From Candidatus Obscuribacterales bacterium (GTDB lineage Bacteria; Cyanobacteriota; Vampirovibrionia; Obscuribacterales; Obscuribacteraceae), in NCBI GenBank assembly GCA_019744775.1, contig JAIETZ010000004.1:372001-436000 (forward strand): 64,000 bases of DNA, written 5' to 3'. Position numbers and translations under genes: made by a program. Numbering within the stretch: position 1 is the first letter of the stretch; every line of letters starts with the position of its first letter. Below are positions 8,791 through 17,525 of the stretch, piece after piece. Under the pieces are notes generated by a model. It was given only the letters and a program-made list of their open reading frames with translations. It did no database searches and was not told the DNA's origin.

Positions 8791-9413
8791 TAGCTGGAGA
8801 CCTCACTGATTGAACCGGATTCTTCCAGGTATGGCTTTAGCAGTTCCTGCAATTTGCTCCTGGCACGGGCGATCCGGGACTTTACGGTGCCCATTTCGGT
8901 CTTGGTTAGTATGGCAATCTCCTCGTAACTCAAGCCTTCTACTTCTCTCAAGACGATGGCGGTACGAAACTGTTCCGGCAATTGGAGCATTGCGTTGCGA
9001 ATTACGCCATTAATTTCACCACTGAGAACCTTTTCATCCGGTTTCATGGACGGATCAGGCACATCCCGGCTTGGACCGTCCTCGTCTTCGTTGCCCCAGG
9101 ACTCATCCATGGACAAAGTAGACAGGCGCCGCGGGCGTTTTCTTAACTCGTCATAGAACAAATTGGTAACAATTTGCGTAAGCCAGGCTCGAAAAGAAGA
9201 GGGGTTACGCAAGTTGTTTATAGAGCGCCAGACACGGATAAAGACTTCTTGGGCCAAATCCGACGTATCATTCCAGTCGGGCGCTAACTGGTAAATAAGG
9301 GTGAAGACTGTCCGCTGGTGGCGTTTTACCAACTCTTCAAAAGCTGCCGGCTCTCGGCGCTGGCAAGCTAGGACTAAGTCTCTGTCGCTTCTTTGGTTTT
9401 GAGAACTAACCAT
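8790..9413 (-). CDS. ECF-type RNA polymerase sigma factor (RpoE/SigW-like)
   Basis: 207 residues with region 2 at about 20-90 (FEELVKRHQRTVFTLIYQL, then DLAQEVFIRVWRSI) and region 4 at about 135-190 (LPEQFRTAIVLREVEGLSYEEIA and MGTVKSRIARARSKL). No region 3 is present, which defines the ECF class. An acidic linker of about 35 residues separates the regions. The downstream overlapping gene encodes its zinc-finger anti-sigma factor, and a Spy-like and a DJ-1 gene follow, so an envelope or carbonyl/oxidative stress response is a reasonable inference. A GGAACTT/GTC promoter about 105 bases upstream suggests autoregulation. Confidence 0.95.
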   Translation of the reverse strand: MVSSQNQRSDRDLVLACQRREPAAFEELVKRHQRTVFTLIYQLAPDWNDTSDLAQEVFIRVWRSINNLRNPSSFRAWLTQIVTNLFYDELRKRPRRLSTLSMDESWGNEDEDGPSRDVPDPSMKPDEKVLSGEINGVIRNAMLQLPEQFRTAIVLREVEGLSYEEIAILTKTEMGTVKSRIARARSKLQELLKPYLEESGSISEVSS

Positions 9414-9519
9414 TGATTAGAATTACCTCCCGCTTAATCCTAACATTCTGAAATCTCCGATAGGTTAAGCTTTTAGGGCATTGAAACCAAAGCAAACCAA
9501 CCACAAACCCCGCACTTGC

Positions 9520-9547
9520 TTTGACTCCCAGCCCAGGCGAAAGTTCC
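9520..9547 (-). promoter_or_regulatory. Candidate ECF (sigma-E type) autoregulatory promoter
   Basis: On the minus strand GGAACTT (9547-9541) is followed, after 15 bases, by GTCAAA (9525-9520). This matches the classic RpoE-type -35 GGAACTT and -10 GTC elements at the normal spacing. The element points toward the sigma gene, whose ATG is at 9413. The site is seen directly; use by the encoded sigma factor is inferred. Confidence 0.6.
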
Positions 9548-9586
9548 TGATTTTAAGGTAAATGAAGACCAAGTATAGGATTAAAC

Positions 9587-10951
9587 ATGGCAAGCGCTCC
9601 CTCTCTGTTTATTGACAACGAGCATCTTTCAATCGCCACCGATCTTTATCAGATAACTATGATGGCTGGATATTGGGCTTTACAACCAGGCCGTCGAGCA
9701 ACGTTCGAATTATTTGCCCGCAGACTTCCGGCAAATAGGGGCTGTCTAATTGTTGCCGGAATTGAACAGGCGATTCACTATTTGACTAATTTTAGGTTTA
9801 CCAAAGAGGACATTGCCTTTCTCAAAAAACAACCGGCTCTGGCAAATACCGATGAGAAGTTCTTCGATTACCTGAGAAATTTTGCCTTCCGAGGCGATGT
9901 GTTTGCAGTGCCTGAAGGTACACCAATTTTTCCTGATGAACCAATCGTGCGAGTAACAGGTTCAATTATGGAAGCGCAGCTTGTTGAGTCTTATCTTCTC
10001 TCCGTAATCAACGCTCAAACGCTAATTGCCTCGAAGGCGGCAAAGATTATTGAAGCGGCAAACGGCAAACCTGTCTTCGAATTTGGTCTAAGACGAGCAC
10101 ACGGCCCGCAAGCAGCAATTTACGCCTGCCGTGCAGCTTACATTGCCGGGTTTGCCGGCACGTCGAATGTTTTGGCGGCAAAATTGCTCAATCTGCCCGT
10201 AGTCGGCACGATGGCTCACGCGTGGGTAATGGCCGGCCAAAACGAAGAAGAAGCATTGCATGAGTTTCGCAAACTTTACCCGCAAGCTACTTTACTCATT
10301 GATACCTACAACACGGAAAACGGTGCCGTATTGGCTTGCCGCACGGGTGAAAAACTCTCAGGAGTACGCATTGACTCAGGCGATCTTTATCAATCAAGCA
10401 TAAATGTCCGCCAAATTCTCGATGAGGCAGGTCAGGCAACAACGAAAATTCACGCCTCCGGCGATCTCAATGAAGTCCTTATCGCTGATCTGGAAAAGAG
10501 AAAAGCGGCCTTTGATTTTTATGCGGTGGGCACTGAGCTCATGGTCTCTAAAGACTCGCCATCGTTAAACATCGTCTACAAATTGGTTTCCGTAACAGAC
10601 AAAAATGGCAGGTGGCATCCTGTAGCTAAAAAAAGCTCCGGCAAAAGAACAATTGGCGGTGCCAAGCAAGTCCACCGAAAACTCGATGCATCCGGCAGAT
10701 TTTCAGGCGACATTATTAGCCTAGATGATGAGGACGTCCCCGAGTCGCGCAAACTTCTGCAACAAATTATTTCCGATGGAGAGCTTTGTCAAAAATTGCC
10801 CAGTCTTGATGAGATTCGCCAGTATTGCGCCAAAAGCCGCCAGGAGTTGGGCTCCGAGTTTTTCAAAACCGGCGCAGACTATCCTAAATATTCGGTTGAA
10901 CTGAGCCCACACTTGAATAACTTGCAAAACCAGGTTCTTGAGGCAATTTAA
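9587..10951 (+). CDS. pncB: Nicotinate phosphoribosyltransferase
   Basis: 454 residues. Makes nicotinate mononucleotide from nicotinate and PRPP in NAD salvage. The N-terminus LATDLYQITM-like segment (IATDLYQITMMAGYW), FELFARRLPANRG, FEFGLRRAHGPQAA with the substrate-binding RRAHG, LIDTYNTENG, and the phosphate-binding VRIDSGDL are all present, followed by HASGDLNE and the TELMVSKDSPSLNIVYKL segment. Length and motif order fit the long bacterial/eukaryotic type. It appears to be a single-gene unit: the sigma-factor operon diverges upstream and the RlpA gene starts about 40 bases downstream. Confidence 0.95.
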   Translation: MASAPSLFIDNEHLSIATDLYQITMMAGYWALQPGRRATFELFARRLPANRGCLIVAGIEQAIHYLTNFRFTKEDIAFLKKQPALANTDEKFFDYLRNFAFRGDVFAVPEGTPIFPDEPIVRVTGSIMEAQLVESYLLSVINAQTLIASKAAKIIEAANGKPVFEFGLRRAHGPQAAIYACRAAYIAGFAGTSNVLAAKLLNLPVVGTMAHAWVMAGQNEEEALHEFRKLYPQATLLIDTYNTENGAVLACRTGEKLSGVRIDSGDLYQSSINVRQILDEAGQATTKIHASGDLNEVLIADLEKRKAAFDFYAVGTELMVSKDSPSLNIVYKLVSVTDKNGRWHPVAKKSSGKRTIGGAKQVHRKLDASGRFSGDIISLDDEDVPESRKLLQQIISDGELCQKLPSLDEIRQYCAKSRQELGSEFFKTGADYPKYSVELSPHLNNLQNQVLEAI

Positions 10952-10993
10952 TCTCGGGCACAAAGGCGTCGCACAAGGGTAAAATATACTCTT

Positions 10994-11458
10994 ATGAAGA
11001 CGTCAACCAACAACAAGCACTGGTTAGATTTTTCTGGTACCACATTTGGTGCCGTGCTTCTTTTGATGACAATCGTTGCTCCATCTTGTCGTGCCAATTC
11101 GAGCAATCTGCAAACCTGGCTATTAATTGCCGATAAATCAACCTCTACAAATACTTCATCACCTAAATCCTTCAGCGGCAACGCTTCCTGGTACGGCCCT
11201 GGATTTCACGGCAAAAAAACGGCTTCCGGACAAATTTTTGACATGAATAAATGCACTGCGGCACATCTAAAGTTGCCCTTTTCTACGCGCGTTCTGGTTG
11301 AAGATCCACGAACCGGCAATACTGTCATAGTGACTATAAATGACCGCGGTCCATACGTACGCACAAGAGTGATGGATTTAGCAAAAGGGGCCGCTAAAAG
11401 ACTGGGCACATTTAGTCGCGGCGTTGCTTACATTGACTGTCTTGTCTTGGACGACTAA
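10994..11458 (+). CDS. rlpA: RlpA-like double-psi beta-barrel protein
   Basis: 154 residues with an N-terminal hydrophobic segment (FGAVLLLMTIVAPSC) that may serve as a signal peptide or lipoprotein signal. The C-terminal domain (about 60-150) is an RlpA double-psi beta-barrel: GNASWYGPGFHGKKTASGQ, with TASGQIFD, then VTINDRGPYV and RVMDLAKGAAKRL. The catalytic Asp of lytic transglycosylases in this fold corresponds to the Asp of NDRGPY. No SPOR domain is present, so it is a short form. A peptidoglycan-binding or cutting role in the envelope is likely. Its last four bases overlap the end of the convergent TPR gene. Confidence 0.9.
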   Translation: MKTSTNNKHWLDFSGTTFGAVLLLMTIVAPSCRANSSNLQTWLLIADKSTSTNTSSPKSFSGNASWYGPGFHGKKTASGQIFDMNKCTAAHLKLPFSTRVLVEDPRTGNTVIVTINDRGPYVRTRVMDLAKGAAKRLGTFSRGVAYIDCLVLDD

Positions 11459-13035
11459 TCGCTAATTTTTGCCTCTATCGCCTCGGCGCGTTTATTCATC
11501 TCTTCTGCTTCTTGCGTACGATGCATAAGCATCAGAAGCACTGCATAATTGCGCAAGCTGGCAGCCACGACAGGGCTATCGGGTCCAAAAGCCTTTTCAC
11601 GCATCGCCAATGACTGTTTATACAAGGGCTCTGCTTCGGCATATTTGCCTTCTTGCCGGTAAAGTCTTGCCAAATTATTCAGGCTAGTGGCAATGTCACC
11701 TTCGCTTATGCCGCTTGTTTTTTGTCTTATGTCAACAACACGTTGAAATGACTTTTCAGCGTCGCTGTCTTTGCCTTGTTCTCTATAAAGAAGCGCTAGA
11801 TCATTGACGCTATTTGCCACATCCGGGTGGTCGGGACCATACGCATTTTCATAAATGGCCACCACTTTCTTGCTCAAGTCTTCAGCATCGAGAAGCTTGC
11901 CTTCTACGCGATAGACTTCGCCCAGGTTGTGCATGGCGTCTGCCACAATTGGATTGGCATCACCAAGATTGGCTTGTCTTATATCCAGCGATCGTTTGTA
12001 TACAGGTTCAGCCAATTCAAATTTTTCTTCTTCGCAATAAAGATTACCCATATCTTCCAATGTGTCGGCAACTTCCAGACTACCGTCACCAAGAGTCTTT
12101 TCACGAATGGCAAGCACTTGCTTATAAGTAGCTTCCGCCTCCGGGTAATTTCCCTGCAAACGGTTGAGCATGGACAAATTGCTTAAGCAGGTAGCAGCTT
12201 CCTTGCTTTCAGCACCTTTGGTCTTTTGCACTATGTCCAGACCCTGTTGAAAATGTTTCAATGCCTTTTCATAGTCTTCCTTGCGGCTATAGACAAGGCC
12301 AAGATTGTTGTACGCAGTGGCAGTGTCCAGACTATCGGCACCATGCACCTTTTGTGAAATCGTTAAGGCTCTGGCATAAAGTTGTTCGGCATCGTTAAGT
12401 CTATTTTCTTCTCGATAAAGAACAGCTAAATTGTTCAGACAGACAATGACATTGGCATTGTCCTCGCCATAATTTTTTTCAACAGTTGCCAGCGCTCTTT
12501 GCAAAGCGTCTTCAGCTTCTTTTCGCTTACCTTCCTTGTTATATAGAATTGCCAAGTTATTTAAGGCTTTGGCGACTTCGGGATCATCGGGGCCCTTTGT
12601 AGACTCAACAATTTTCAAAACTCGTTTATAAGCTTCTTCCGATAATGAGTACTTTTTGCGCAGCAAGTAATGCTGACCCATATTATTTAGAGTGGGCACT
12701 AAAGTTTGATTATCAGCACCTGCGATTTTTTCCTTAACAGCAAGAGCCCGTTTGTAAGTAGCTTCCGCCAAATCATATTGCTGGCTTGAGTCATAAGCGA
12801 GGGCTAGATTATTAAGTGTTGTCCCTAAGCGCGGGTCATCCTCAGGGAACTCTTCGGCATCCTTAACGGCGGAAGTATACTCTCTAATTGCATCGGCAAA
12901 CTTTCTCTTGCTGTAAAAATTCTGACCGGCATCCATGTGCGAATCCCAGCTATTCTCATCGCACAGCCCGACCGAACCGAGCCCAAAGGAAAGCGCCAGC
13001 AAAGACGAAATAGCGAGTGTAGCAATCGATTTCAT
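11455..13035 (-). CDS. Secreted tetratricopeptide-repeat protein (kinesin-light-chain type)
   Basis: 526 residues. A signal peptide (about residues 1-25, LAISSLLALSFGLGSVGLC) is followed by about ten consecutive 42-residue TPR units of the kinesin-light-chain/NPHP3 type, each with N-N-L-A-x-L-Y and A-E-x-L-x-K-R-A-L patterns and a spacer such as GADSLDTATA or GPDHPDVAN between helices. It acts as a protein-binding scaffold, probably in the periplasm or attached to the envelope. No catalytic domain is seen. Multi-unit secreted TPR proteins are common in cyanobacteria-related lineages. Confidence 0.93.
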   Translation of the reverse strand: MKSIATLAISSLLALSFGLGSVGLCDENSWDSHMDAGQNFYSKRKFADAIREYTSAVKDAEEFPEDDPRLGTTLNNLALAYDSSQQYDLAEATYKRALAVKEKIAGADNQTLVPTLNNMGQHYLLRKKYSLSEEAYKRVLKIVESTKGPDDPEVAKALNNLAILYNKEGKRKEAEDALQRALATVEKNYGEDNANVIVCLNNLAVLYREENRLNDAEQLYARALTISQKVHGADSLDTATAYNNLGLVYSRKEDYEKALKHFQQGLDIVQKTKGAESKEAATCLSNLSMLNRLQGNYPEAEATYKQVLAIREKTLGDGSLEVADTLEDMGNLYCEEEKFELAEPVYKRSLDIRQANLGDANPIVADAMHNLGEVYRVEGKLLDAEDLSKKVVAIYENAYGPDHPDVANSVNDLALLYREQGKDSDAEKSFQRVVDIRQKTSGISEGDIATSLNNLARLYRQEGKYAEAEPLYKQSLAMREKAFGPDSPVVAASLRNYAVLLMLMHRTQEAEEMNKRAEAIEAKISD

Positions 13036-13071
13036 TACCCTTATTCTAGCGAGCGGAAAGAATATGGGGTG

Positions 13072-14874
13072 TTAAATTGTGGATTCTATTAAGGGGCATG
13101 CAGGCAAACTGACAGTAAATGTACTGCCGGCATTCTCCTTGCTGTCACACTTGATTTGCCCCTTGTGGGCATCAACAATTTGCTTACACAAATACAGACC
13201 TAAGCCCATGCCGCGATTTGCTTCCTTGCCGGCTGCGCCCTGAAAACAGCGCTCGAACAATTTACCGGAATCTTCTTGCGAAATACCCGGACCACTGTCC
13301 TTTACAGCGATATGTATCTTGTCGCCGGTACTCCAGGCTTTGACTGTAACTTCCTTACCCGAATCGCTGAATTTAATTGCATTATCGAGCAAGTTTTGCA
13401 AAACGCGCCGAATAGATGTTTGATCCACTTCAGCCATACGAAAATCACTGGACATATCCACTCTTATATCAATGCCACGGTTGAGTGCCAAAGGTGAAAG
13501 ATCGGTGACGGAAGTTTTGATAATTTCACGCATATCAGTTTCAACTAAAGCCAGTGAATGAATGTCTTTTTCATAACGGAAAACATCAAGCATGTCCTGG
13601 ATCAATTGAAGACAGCGTTTGTTGGTAGTCACTATCTGCAAGAGAAGACTTCTTTGCTGATCGTTCACATCGCCCAACTTGCCGTCAGCAATAAGTTCAA
13701 CGATGCGATTTACGCCTAAAAGAGGTCCTTTTAGATCGTGAGTAAGCGTTGCGGTAAAATCTTCACGCTGTTCCAAAAGCAAAGTTCGCTGCTCTGTTTC
13801 TTCAACTCTTTTACGGGCTATGGAACTGCCCAAGACGTTGGCTACGGCTCTTAAAAAGGTTATCTCATTGTCGTTGAAAAGTCTCTTTGCTTTGGAGTAA
13901 ACGGCAATGACGCCGTATGGACTGTCATGCCCTTTGACTACAACACTCATAGCACTGGTGGCACCGTGCTCACGCATGAAAGAAGTCTTGAAGCGATCTT
14001 CGTGTGCTAGATCTTCGACCAACACGCATTCATCAACAATAAGCGTGTAGCCGGCTAAGGACTCCTTTCCGGCACTAACTGCCGCCTGTCCAACTAAGTC
14101 TCCGGGAAAACCGACAGAAGCTTTGACCACAAGTGATCTGCCCATCGGCAATAATTGCATAATAGTGCAATAGTCAACGCCTAAAAGTGAAACCACCTGA
14201 TGAGCCGCTTGCATGAATACCTTGTTCAGATCGGCTCCGTCTAGGGCGATGCGACCCAGTTGGGCAACAGAAACCTGAAGGTGGAGGTTGTCCGCAAGGG
14301 TTACTTGGGCTGATTTCAAGTCTCTTTGAGCCAGTACTCGTTCAATGAATTGTCCAAGCTGCACGCTTGTCGCCTGCAACAAGTCCAACAAATTATTGTC
14401 CAACTGCTTCTGGTCACGGCTAAAAAACTCAATCACACCGACAACTTCATTAGCCAAAATAATTGGGAATCCAAATGCGGCATGCAGTCCATACGCTTCT
14501 GCTGAGTGCATGCGCAAAAAGCCGCTGTCCTGGGTGACGTCGTCACTCCAAACGTGAGACTTATCCTGCCAAACCTTGCCCGGCATCCCCTGTCCTTTTG
14601 CATAAAGCAACTTGCGGCAGGCTTCGACAAAGTCCTTAATTTCGAAGGAATCTTCCTTCCAGACATTCAAGCAAACAAGCATGTCTTCCTGCTTGTCCAG
14701 GTGCCATATGAGTCCGACATCCAAACCCATATGTTGGCAGATGATCTTGAGGACCTGCCTAATTGCTTCTTCCAAATCAACACTATTGGCCAGAACGCTG
14801 ACAATAGCGTACTGAACCCGCAAATGACGCTGGCTACCTTGCCAATCATCCTGCCCTGAACCTGCAAACATCAT
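13072..14874 (-). CDS. Cytosolic sensor histidine kinase with two GAF domains
   Basis: 600 residues. Two GAF domains (about 30-180 and 210-355) precede a HisKA dimerisation domain with the phosphoacceptor His379 in THDLKGPL, and a HATPase domain with N-box LLDNAIKFS (about 495), G1 DSGPGIS (about 526) and G2 GMGLGLYL (about 555). There is no membrane helix, so it senses an internal signal, possibly a small molecule or redox state. No response regulator gene is adjacent, so it is an orphan kinase. GGGGCGG before the ATG at 14874 supports the start. Confidence 0.95.
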   Translation of the reverse strand: MMFAGSGQDDWQGSQRHLRVQYAIVSVLANSVDLEEAIRQVLKIICQHMGLDVGLIWHLDKQEDMLVCLNVWKEDSFEIKDFVEACRKLLYAKGQGMPGKVWQDKSHVWSDDVTQDSGFLRMHSAEAYGLHAAFGFPIILANEVVGVIEFFSRDQKQLDNNLLDLLQATSVQLGQFIERVLAQRDLKSAQVTLADNLHLQVSVAQLGRIALDGADLNKVFMQAAHQVVSLLGVDYCTIMQLLPMGRSLVVKASVGFPGDLVGQAAVSAGKESLAGYTLIVDECVLVEDLAHEDRFKTSFMREHGATSAMSVVVKGHDSPYGVIAVYSKAKRLFNDNEITFLRAVANVLGSSIARKRVEETEQRTLLLEQREDFTATLTHDLKGPLLGVNRIVELIADGKLGDVNDQQRSLLLQIVTTNKRCLQLIQDMLDVFRYEKDIHSLALVETDMREIIKTSVTDLSPLALNRGIDIRVDMSSDFRMAEVDQTSIRRVLQNLLDNAIKFSDSGKEVTVKAWSTGDKIHIAVKDSGPGISQEDSGKLFERCFQGAAGKEANRGMGLGLYLCKQIVDAHKGQIKCDSKENAGSTFTVSLPACPLIESTI

Positions 14875-15105
14875 GTCCGCCCCAATCGAAATTGATGTTC
14901 AAAGGATTTCGCTAATTGTCGTGCTAATTCGACGAAGCCCTTACCAACCCTGTAGTTTAGTATACTCTCACATAGCACTCTAGCCTAGCCTCAAAAGTGT
15001 GATCTTGACTAGCCGAGTTTTCAAACTGACAAGATAATACTGGCTCAATTTAGAGTTCCTGGATAGTACTTAAATTGGCGGAGCGGGTTGAAAAGGTGAT
15101 AGCAT
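14875..15105. other. Intergenic region between the divergent histidine kinase and metK genes
   Basis: About 230 bases with no open reading frame of note. It must hold promoters for both directions. A TATACT at 14961-14966 could be a -10 element for metK, but no convincing -35 is at the right distance. Otherwise I see nothing clear. The structured metK leader follows at 15106. Confidence 0.4.
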
Positions 15106-15222
15106 AAGCTGGAAGTTGAGCTTGTTTCAGCGTTTTCATGCATTGACGCTTAGAAATTCAAGCCAGATTAGTCACTGGTCAAATTCGGCTGGCGAAGCCA
15201 AAAAGTGACCGCTAACAAGGAG
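15106..15222 (+). promoter_or_regulatory. Structured 5' leader of metK, candidate cis-regulatory RNA
   Basis: Three hairpins lie directly before metK: AAGCT/AGCTT (15106-15110 with 15119-15123), AGCGT/ACGCT (15129-15133 with 15146-15150), and a compound element where GTCACT (15171-15176) pairs with AGTGAC (15204-15209) around an inner GGCT/AGCC stem (15187-15190 with 15196-15199). GGTCA (15177-15181) can instead pair with TGACC (15206-15210), a mutually exclusive alternative. AAGGAG follows at 15217-15222. SAM-sensing RNAs often precede metK, but I cannot match this to the SAM-I, SAM-II or SMK consensus. Confidence 0.4.
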
Positions 15223-15230
15223 AAATGCAC

Positions 15231-16484
15231 TTGTCTCACCGTTACCTTTTTACATCCGAGTCAGTTACTGAAGGACACCCCGACAAAATTTGCGATCAAA
15301 TTTCAGACGCGGTGCTTGATGCCATCCTCACCCAGGATCCCACAGCACGTGTTGCTTGCGAATGTTCAGTAACAACAGGACTTGCGTTGATAACCGGTGA
15401 AATCACAACGAAGACCTTTGTCGACGTTTCCAAAATTGCCAGAAAAGTAATTGCCGATATAGGCTACGAAGGTGAACGCTCGGGCGGCTTTGACGCTCAC
15501 AGCTGCTCGGTTCTTGTAGCATTGGATGAACAATCGACCGATATTGCCGGCGGTGTAACTGATTCTCTGGAAGAAAGACAGGGCAGTGCCGACGCTTCCA
15601 GCTCGACAGGCGCCGGCGACCAGGGCATGATGTTTGGTTTTGCTTGCAACGAGACTCCTGAACTTATGCCGATGCCTATCTCAATTGCGCACCGCATTGC
15701 GCGCCGATTGGCTGAAGTACGCAAAGAAGGCATTCTCAAATACTTGCGTCCTGACGGTAAGACACAAGTGACAATTGAATATGAAGGCGATAAGCCTGTC
15801 AGAATCGACACTATCGTTGTCTCTACTCAACACGATCCGACAATTGACGGCATCACCGATAACGTCAAATTGCAAAAGCGCATTGAGTCTGATTTGAAAG
15901 CTTATGTAATCATGCCTGTCTTCCAGGACATGCCGATTAAACCAAATGATTCCACACGCTACTTCATCAACCCATCGGGTCGATTTGTAGTTGGCGGACC
16001 GCAAGGCGATTCCGGTTTAACCGGACGCAAAATAATTGTCGATACGTACGGCGGTTATTCAAGACATGGCGGCGGCGCGTTTTCTGGCAAGGATCCAACT
16101 AAAGTAGATCGCAGTGCAGCATATGCGGCACGTCACATCGCAAAAAATATTGTCGGCGCAGAACTGGCCGAACGTTGCGAAGTGCAAATTGCCTATGCAA
16201 TCGGTGTAGCTCATCCTGTATCAATCCATGTCACAACCTTCGGCACCGGCAAAATCAACGACGATGAAATCGGTGAGATTGTCAAAGCCAATTTTGACTT
16301 GAGACCGGCAGCAATCATCAAGAATTTTGACTTAACCAATTTGCCTAAGAAAAACAACGGACGGTTTTACCGCAATGTTGCCGCCTACGGACATTTCGGC
16401 CGCACAGATTTAGATCTGCCATGGGAAAAACTGGACCGTGTTAACGACCTCAAGCAGGCTCTTAAGCAAGCTGTTCGGGCCTAA
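15231..16484 (+). CDS. metK: S-adenosylmethionine synthase
   Basis: About 417 residues. Makes S-adenosylmethionine from methionine and ATP. Signatures include [20 protein letters not shown] at the N-terminus, the hexapeptide [12 protein letters not shown], the loop segment [25 protein letters not shown], and [20 protein letters not shown] prefer the TTG at 15231 because AAGGAG (15217-15222) is then eight bases away and the protein starts [11 protein letters not shown] like other MetK proteins. The ATG at 15225 lies only two bases from the ribosome site. A structured leader precedes the gene. Confidence 0.97.
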   Translation: MSHRYLFTSESVTEGHPDKICDQISDAVLDAILTQDPTARVACECSVTTGLALITGEITTKTFVDVSKIARKVIADIGYEGERSGGFDAHSCSVLVALDEQSTDIAGGVTDSLEERQGSADASSSTGAGDQGMMFGFACNETPELMPMPISIAHRIARRLAEVRKEGILKYLRPDGKTQVTIEYEGDKPVRIDTIVVSTQHDPTIDGITDNVKLQKRIESDLKAYVIMPVFQDMPIKPNDSTRYFINPSGRFVVGGPQGDSGLTGRKIIVDTYGGYSRHGGGAFSGKDPTKVDRSAAYAARHIAKNIVGAELAERCEVQIAYAIGVAHPVSIHVTTFGTGKINDDEIGEIVKANFDLRPAAIIKNFDLTNLPKKNNGRFYRNVAAYGHFGRTDLDLPWEKLDRVNDLKQALKQAVRA

Positions 16485-16560
16485 GATAAATTCGCGCCTA
16501 AGTCATTAATTGCCGATATAATACTTTCAGTGGACTTAAGACTACGGAAAGCATGACTCC

Positions 16561-17523
16561 ATGACTATTGGCTCACTGACGGTTAATCCGGGCGCCCCTG
16601 ATAGCTATTCAGTTAGACTGGAAAAAGGCAGTTCTTTTAGGATTGGCCGCAAATCTCCTGTTGCCGGCGAAGGCAAGCTGGTCTTGCCATCTGCCGAGGT
16701 TTCGGCCCAGCACGCTGAAATCACCCACATGCCGTATGGGCTTATCATTCGCGACACCGGCTCAACGAATGGTACACAGCTAAACAGCGAATGGCTCATA
16801 CCTGGACGCGAGTACATTTTACGCAACGGCGATCGCTTAACCATCGGTCCATTCAATTTATTAGTCGAACTAACACAGGAAGGCGGCGGCACCGGTCTTG
16901 ATGCAGACATGGAAACCACCCGCTTACGCATAGATGTGGTCAATGCCACCATTCTCGTAGCTGACTTAAAAGGCTTTACCGGGTTGATGGAAGCTTATGC
17001 TCAAGATCCGGGAATTGTCATGCAGGCAGTGCAGCAAGTCTTTCAATATCTAAGAGAAGAAATTCGCACCAACCAAGGTCAGTTGGACAAAATTGCCGGC
17101 GATGCAATCATGGCTTACTGGCATGCAGATCCATCTGCACCCAACGAACATGCACTCAAAGCTTGCCAGAGTGCCTTGCAGTTACGCTCTGTAATTAAGA
17201 CTATTGCTCGCGATCGTAATTACTGGCCCTTCCCGGATTTCCCTCTACAGTTAGATATGGCGATTGCTTCTGGACCTGTTGCATCAGGCACGCTTTTATA
17301 CGATGAATCAAATCAGGCGGTGTTAGGTGACACGGCGAATTTGGCATTTCACCTAGAAAAACTTATCGGCGAGGACAATGCCGGAGACGTAGTTGTGGAA
17401 AGTCACGCCTACGATCTTTCCAAAGATTCCTTCAGCTATGAGAGTCTTGGACAATTCAACATCAAGGGTAGACAGCAACCGGTCACAGTTTTCAGACTGG
17501 TCGACTATTTGAGGAATCGATAA
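16561..17523 (+). CDS. FHA domain-class III nucleotidyl cyclase fusion
   Basis: 320 residues. The N-terminal FHA domain (about 20-105) has the phosphothreonine-binding set: RIGRK, the VSAQHAEI segment and GSTNGT. The C-terminal class III cyclase domain (about 128-315) has the first metal Asp in LVADLKGFTGLME and the second in KIAGDAIMAYW, so both catalytic metal aspartates are retained. The cyclase likely makes cAMP and is regulated by binding a phosphorylated partner through FHA. A Ser/Thr kinase partner is not present in the window. The next gene (nagZ) starts two bases after the stop, suggesting cotranscription. Confidence 0.92.
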   Translation: MTIGSLTVNPGAPDSYSVRLEKGSSFRIGRKSPVAGEGKLVLPSAEVSAQHAEITHMPYGLIIRDTGSTNGTQLNSEWLIPGREYILRNGDRLTIGPFNLLVELTQEGGGTGLDADMETTRLRIDVVNATILVADLKGFTGLMEAYAQDPGIVMQAVQQVFQYLREEIRTNQGQLDKIAGDAIMAYWHADPSAPNEHALKACQSALQLRSVIKTIARDRNYWPFPDFPLQLDMAIASGPVASGTLLYDESNQAVLGDTANLAFHLEKLIGEDNAGDVVVESHAYDLSKDSFSYESLGQFNIKGRQQPVTVFRLVDYLRNR

Positions 17524-17525
17524 AA

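Noticed and set aside
15001..15040. Sigma-70 promoter TTGACT/GATAAT upstream of metK
   Set aside because: The spacing of 22 bases is too long for a standard promoter.
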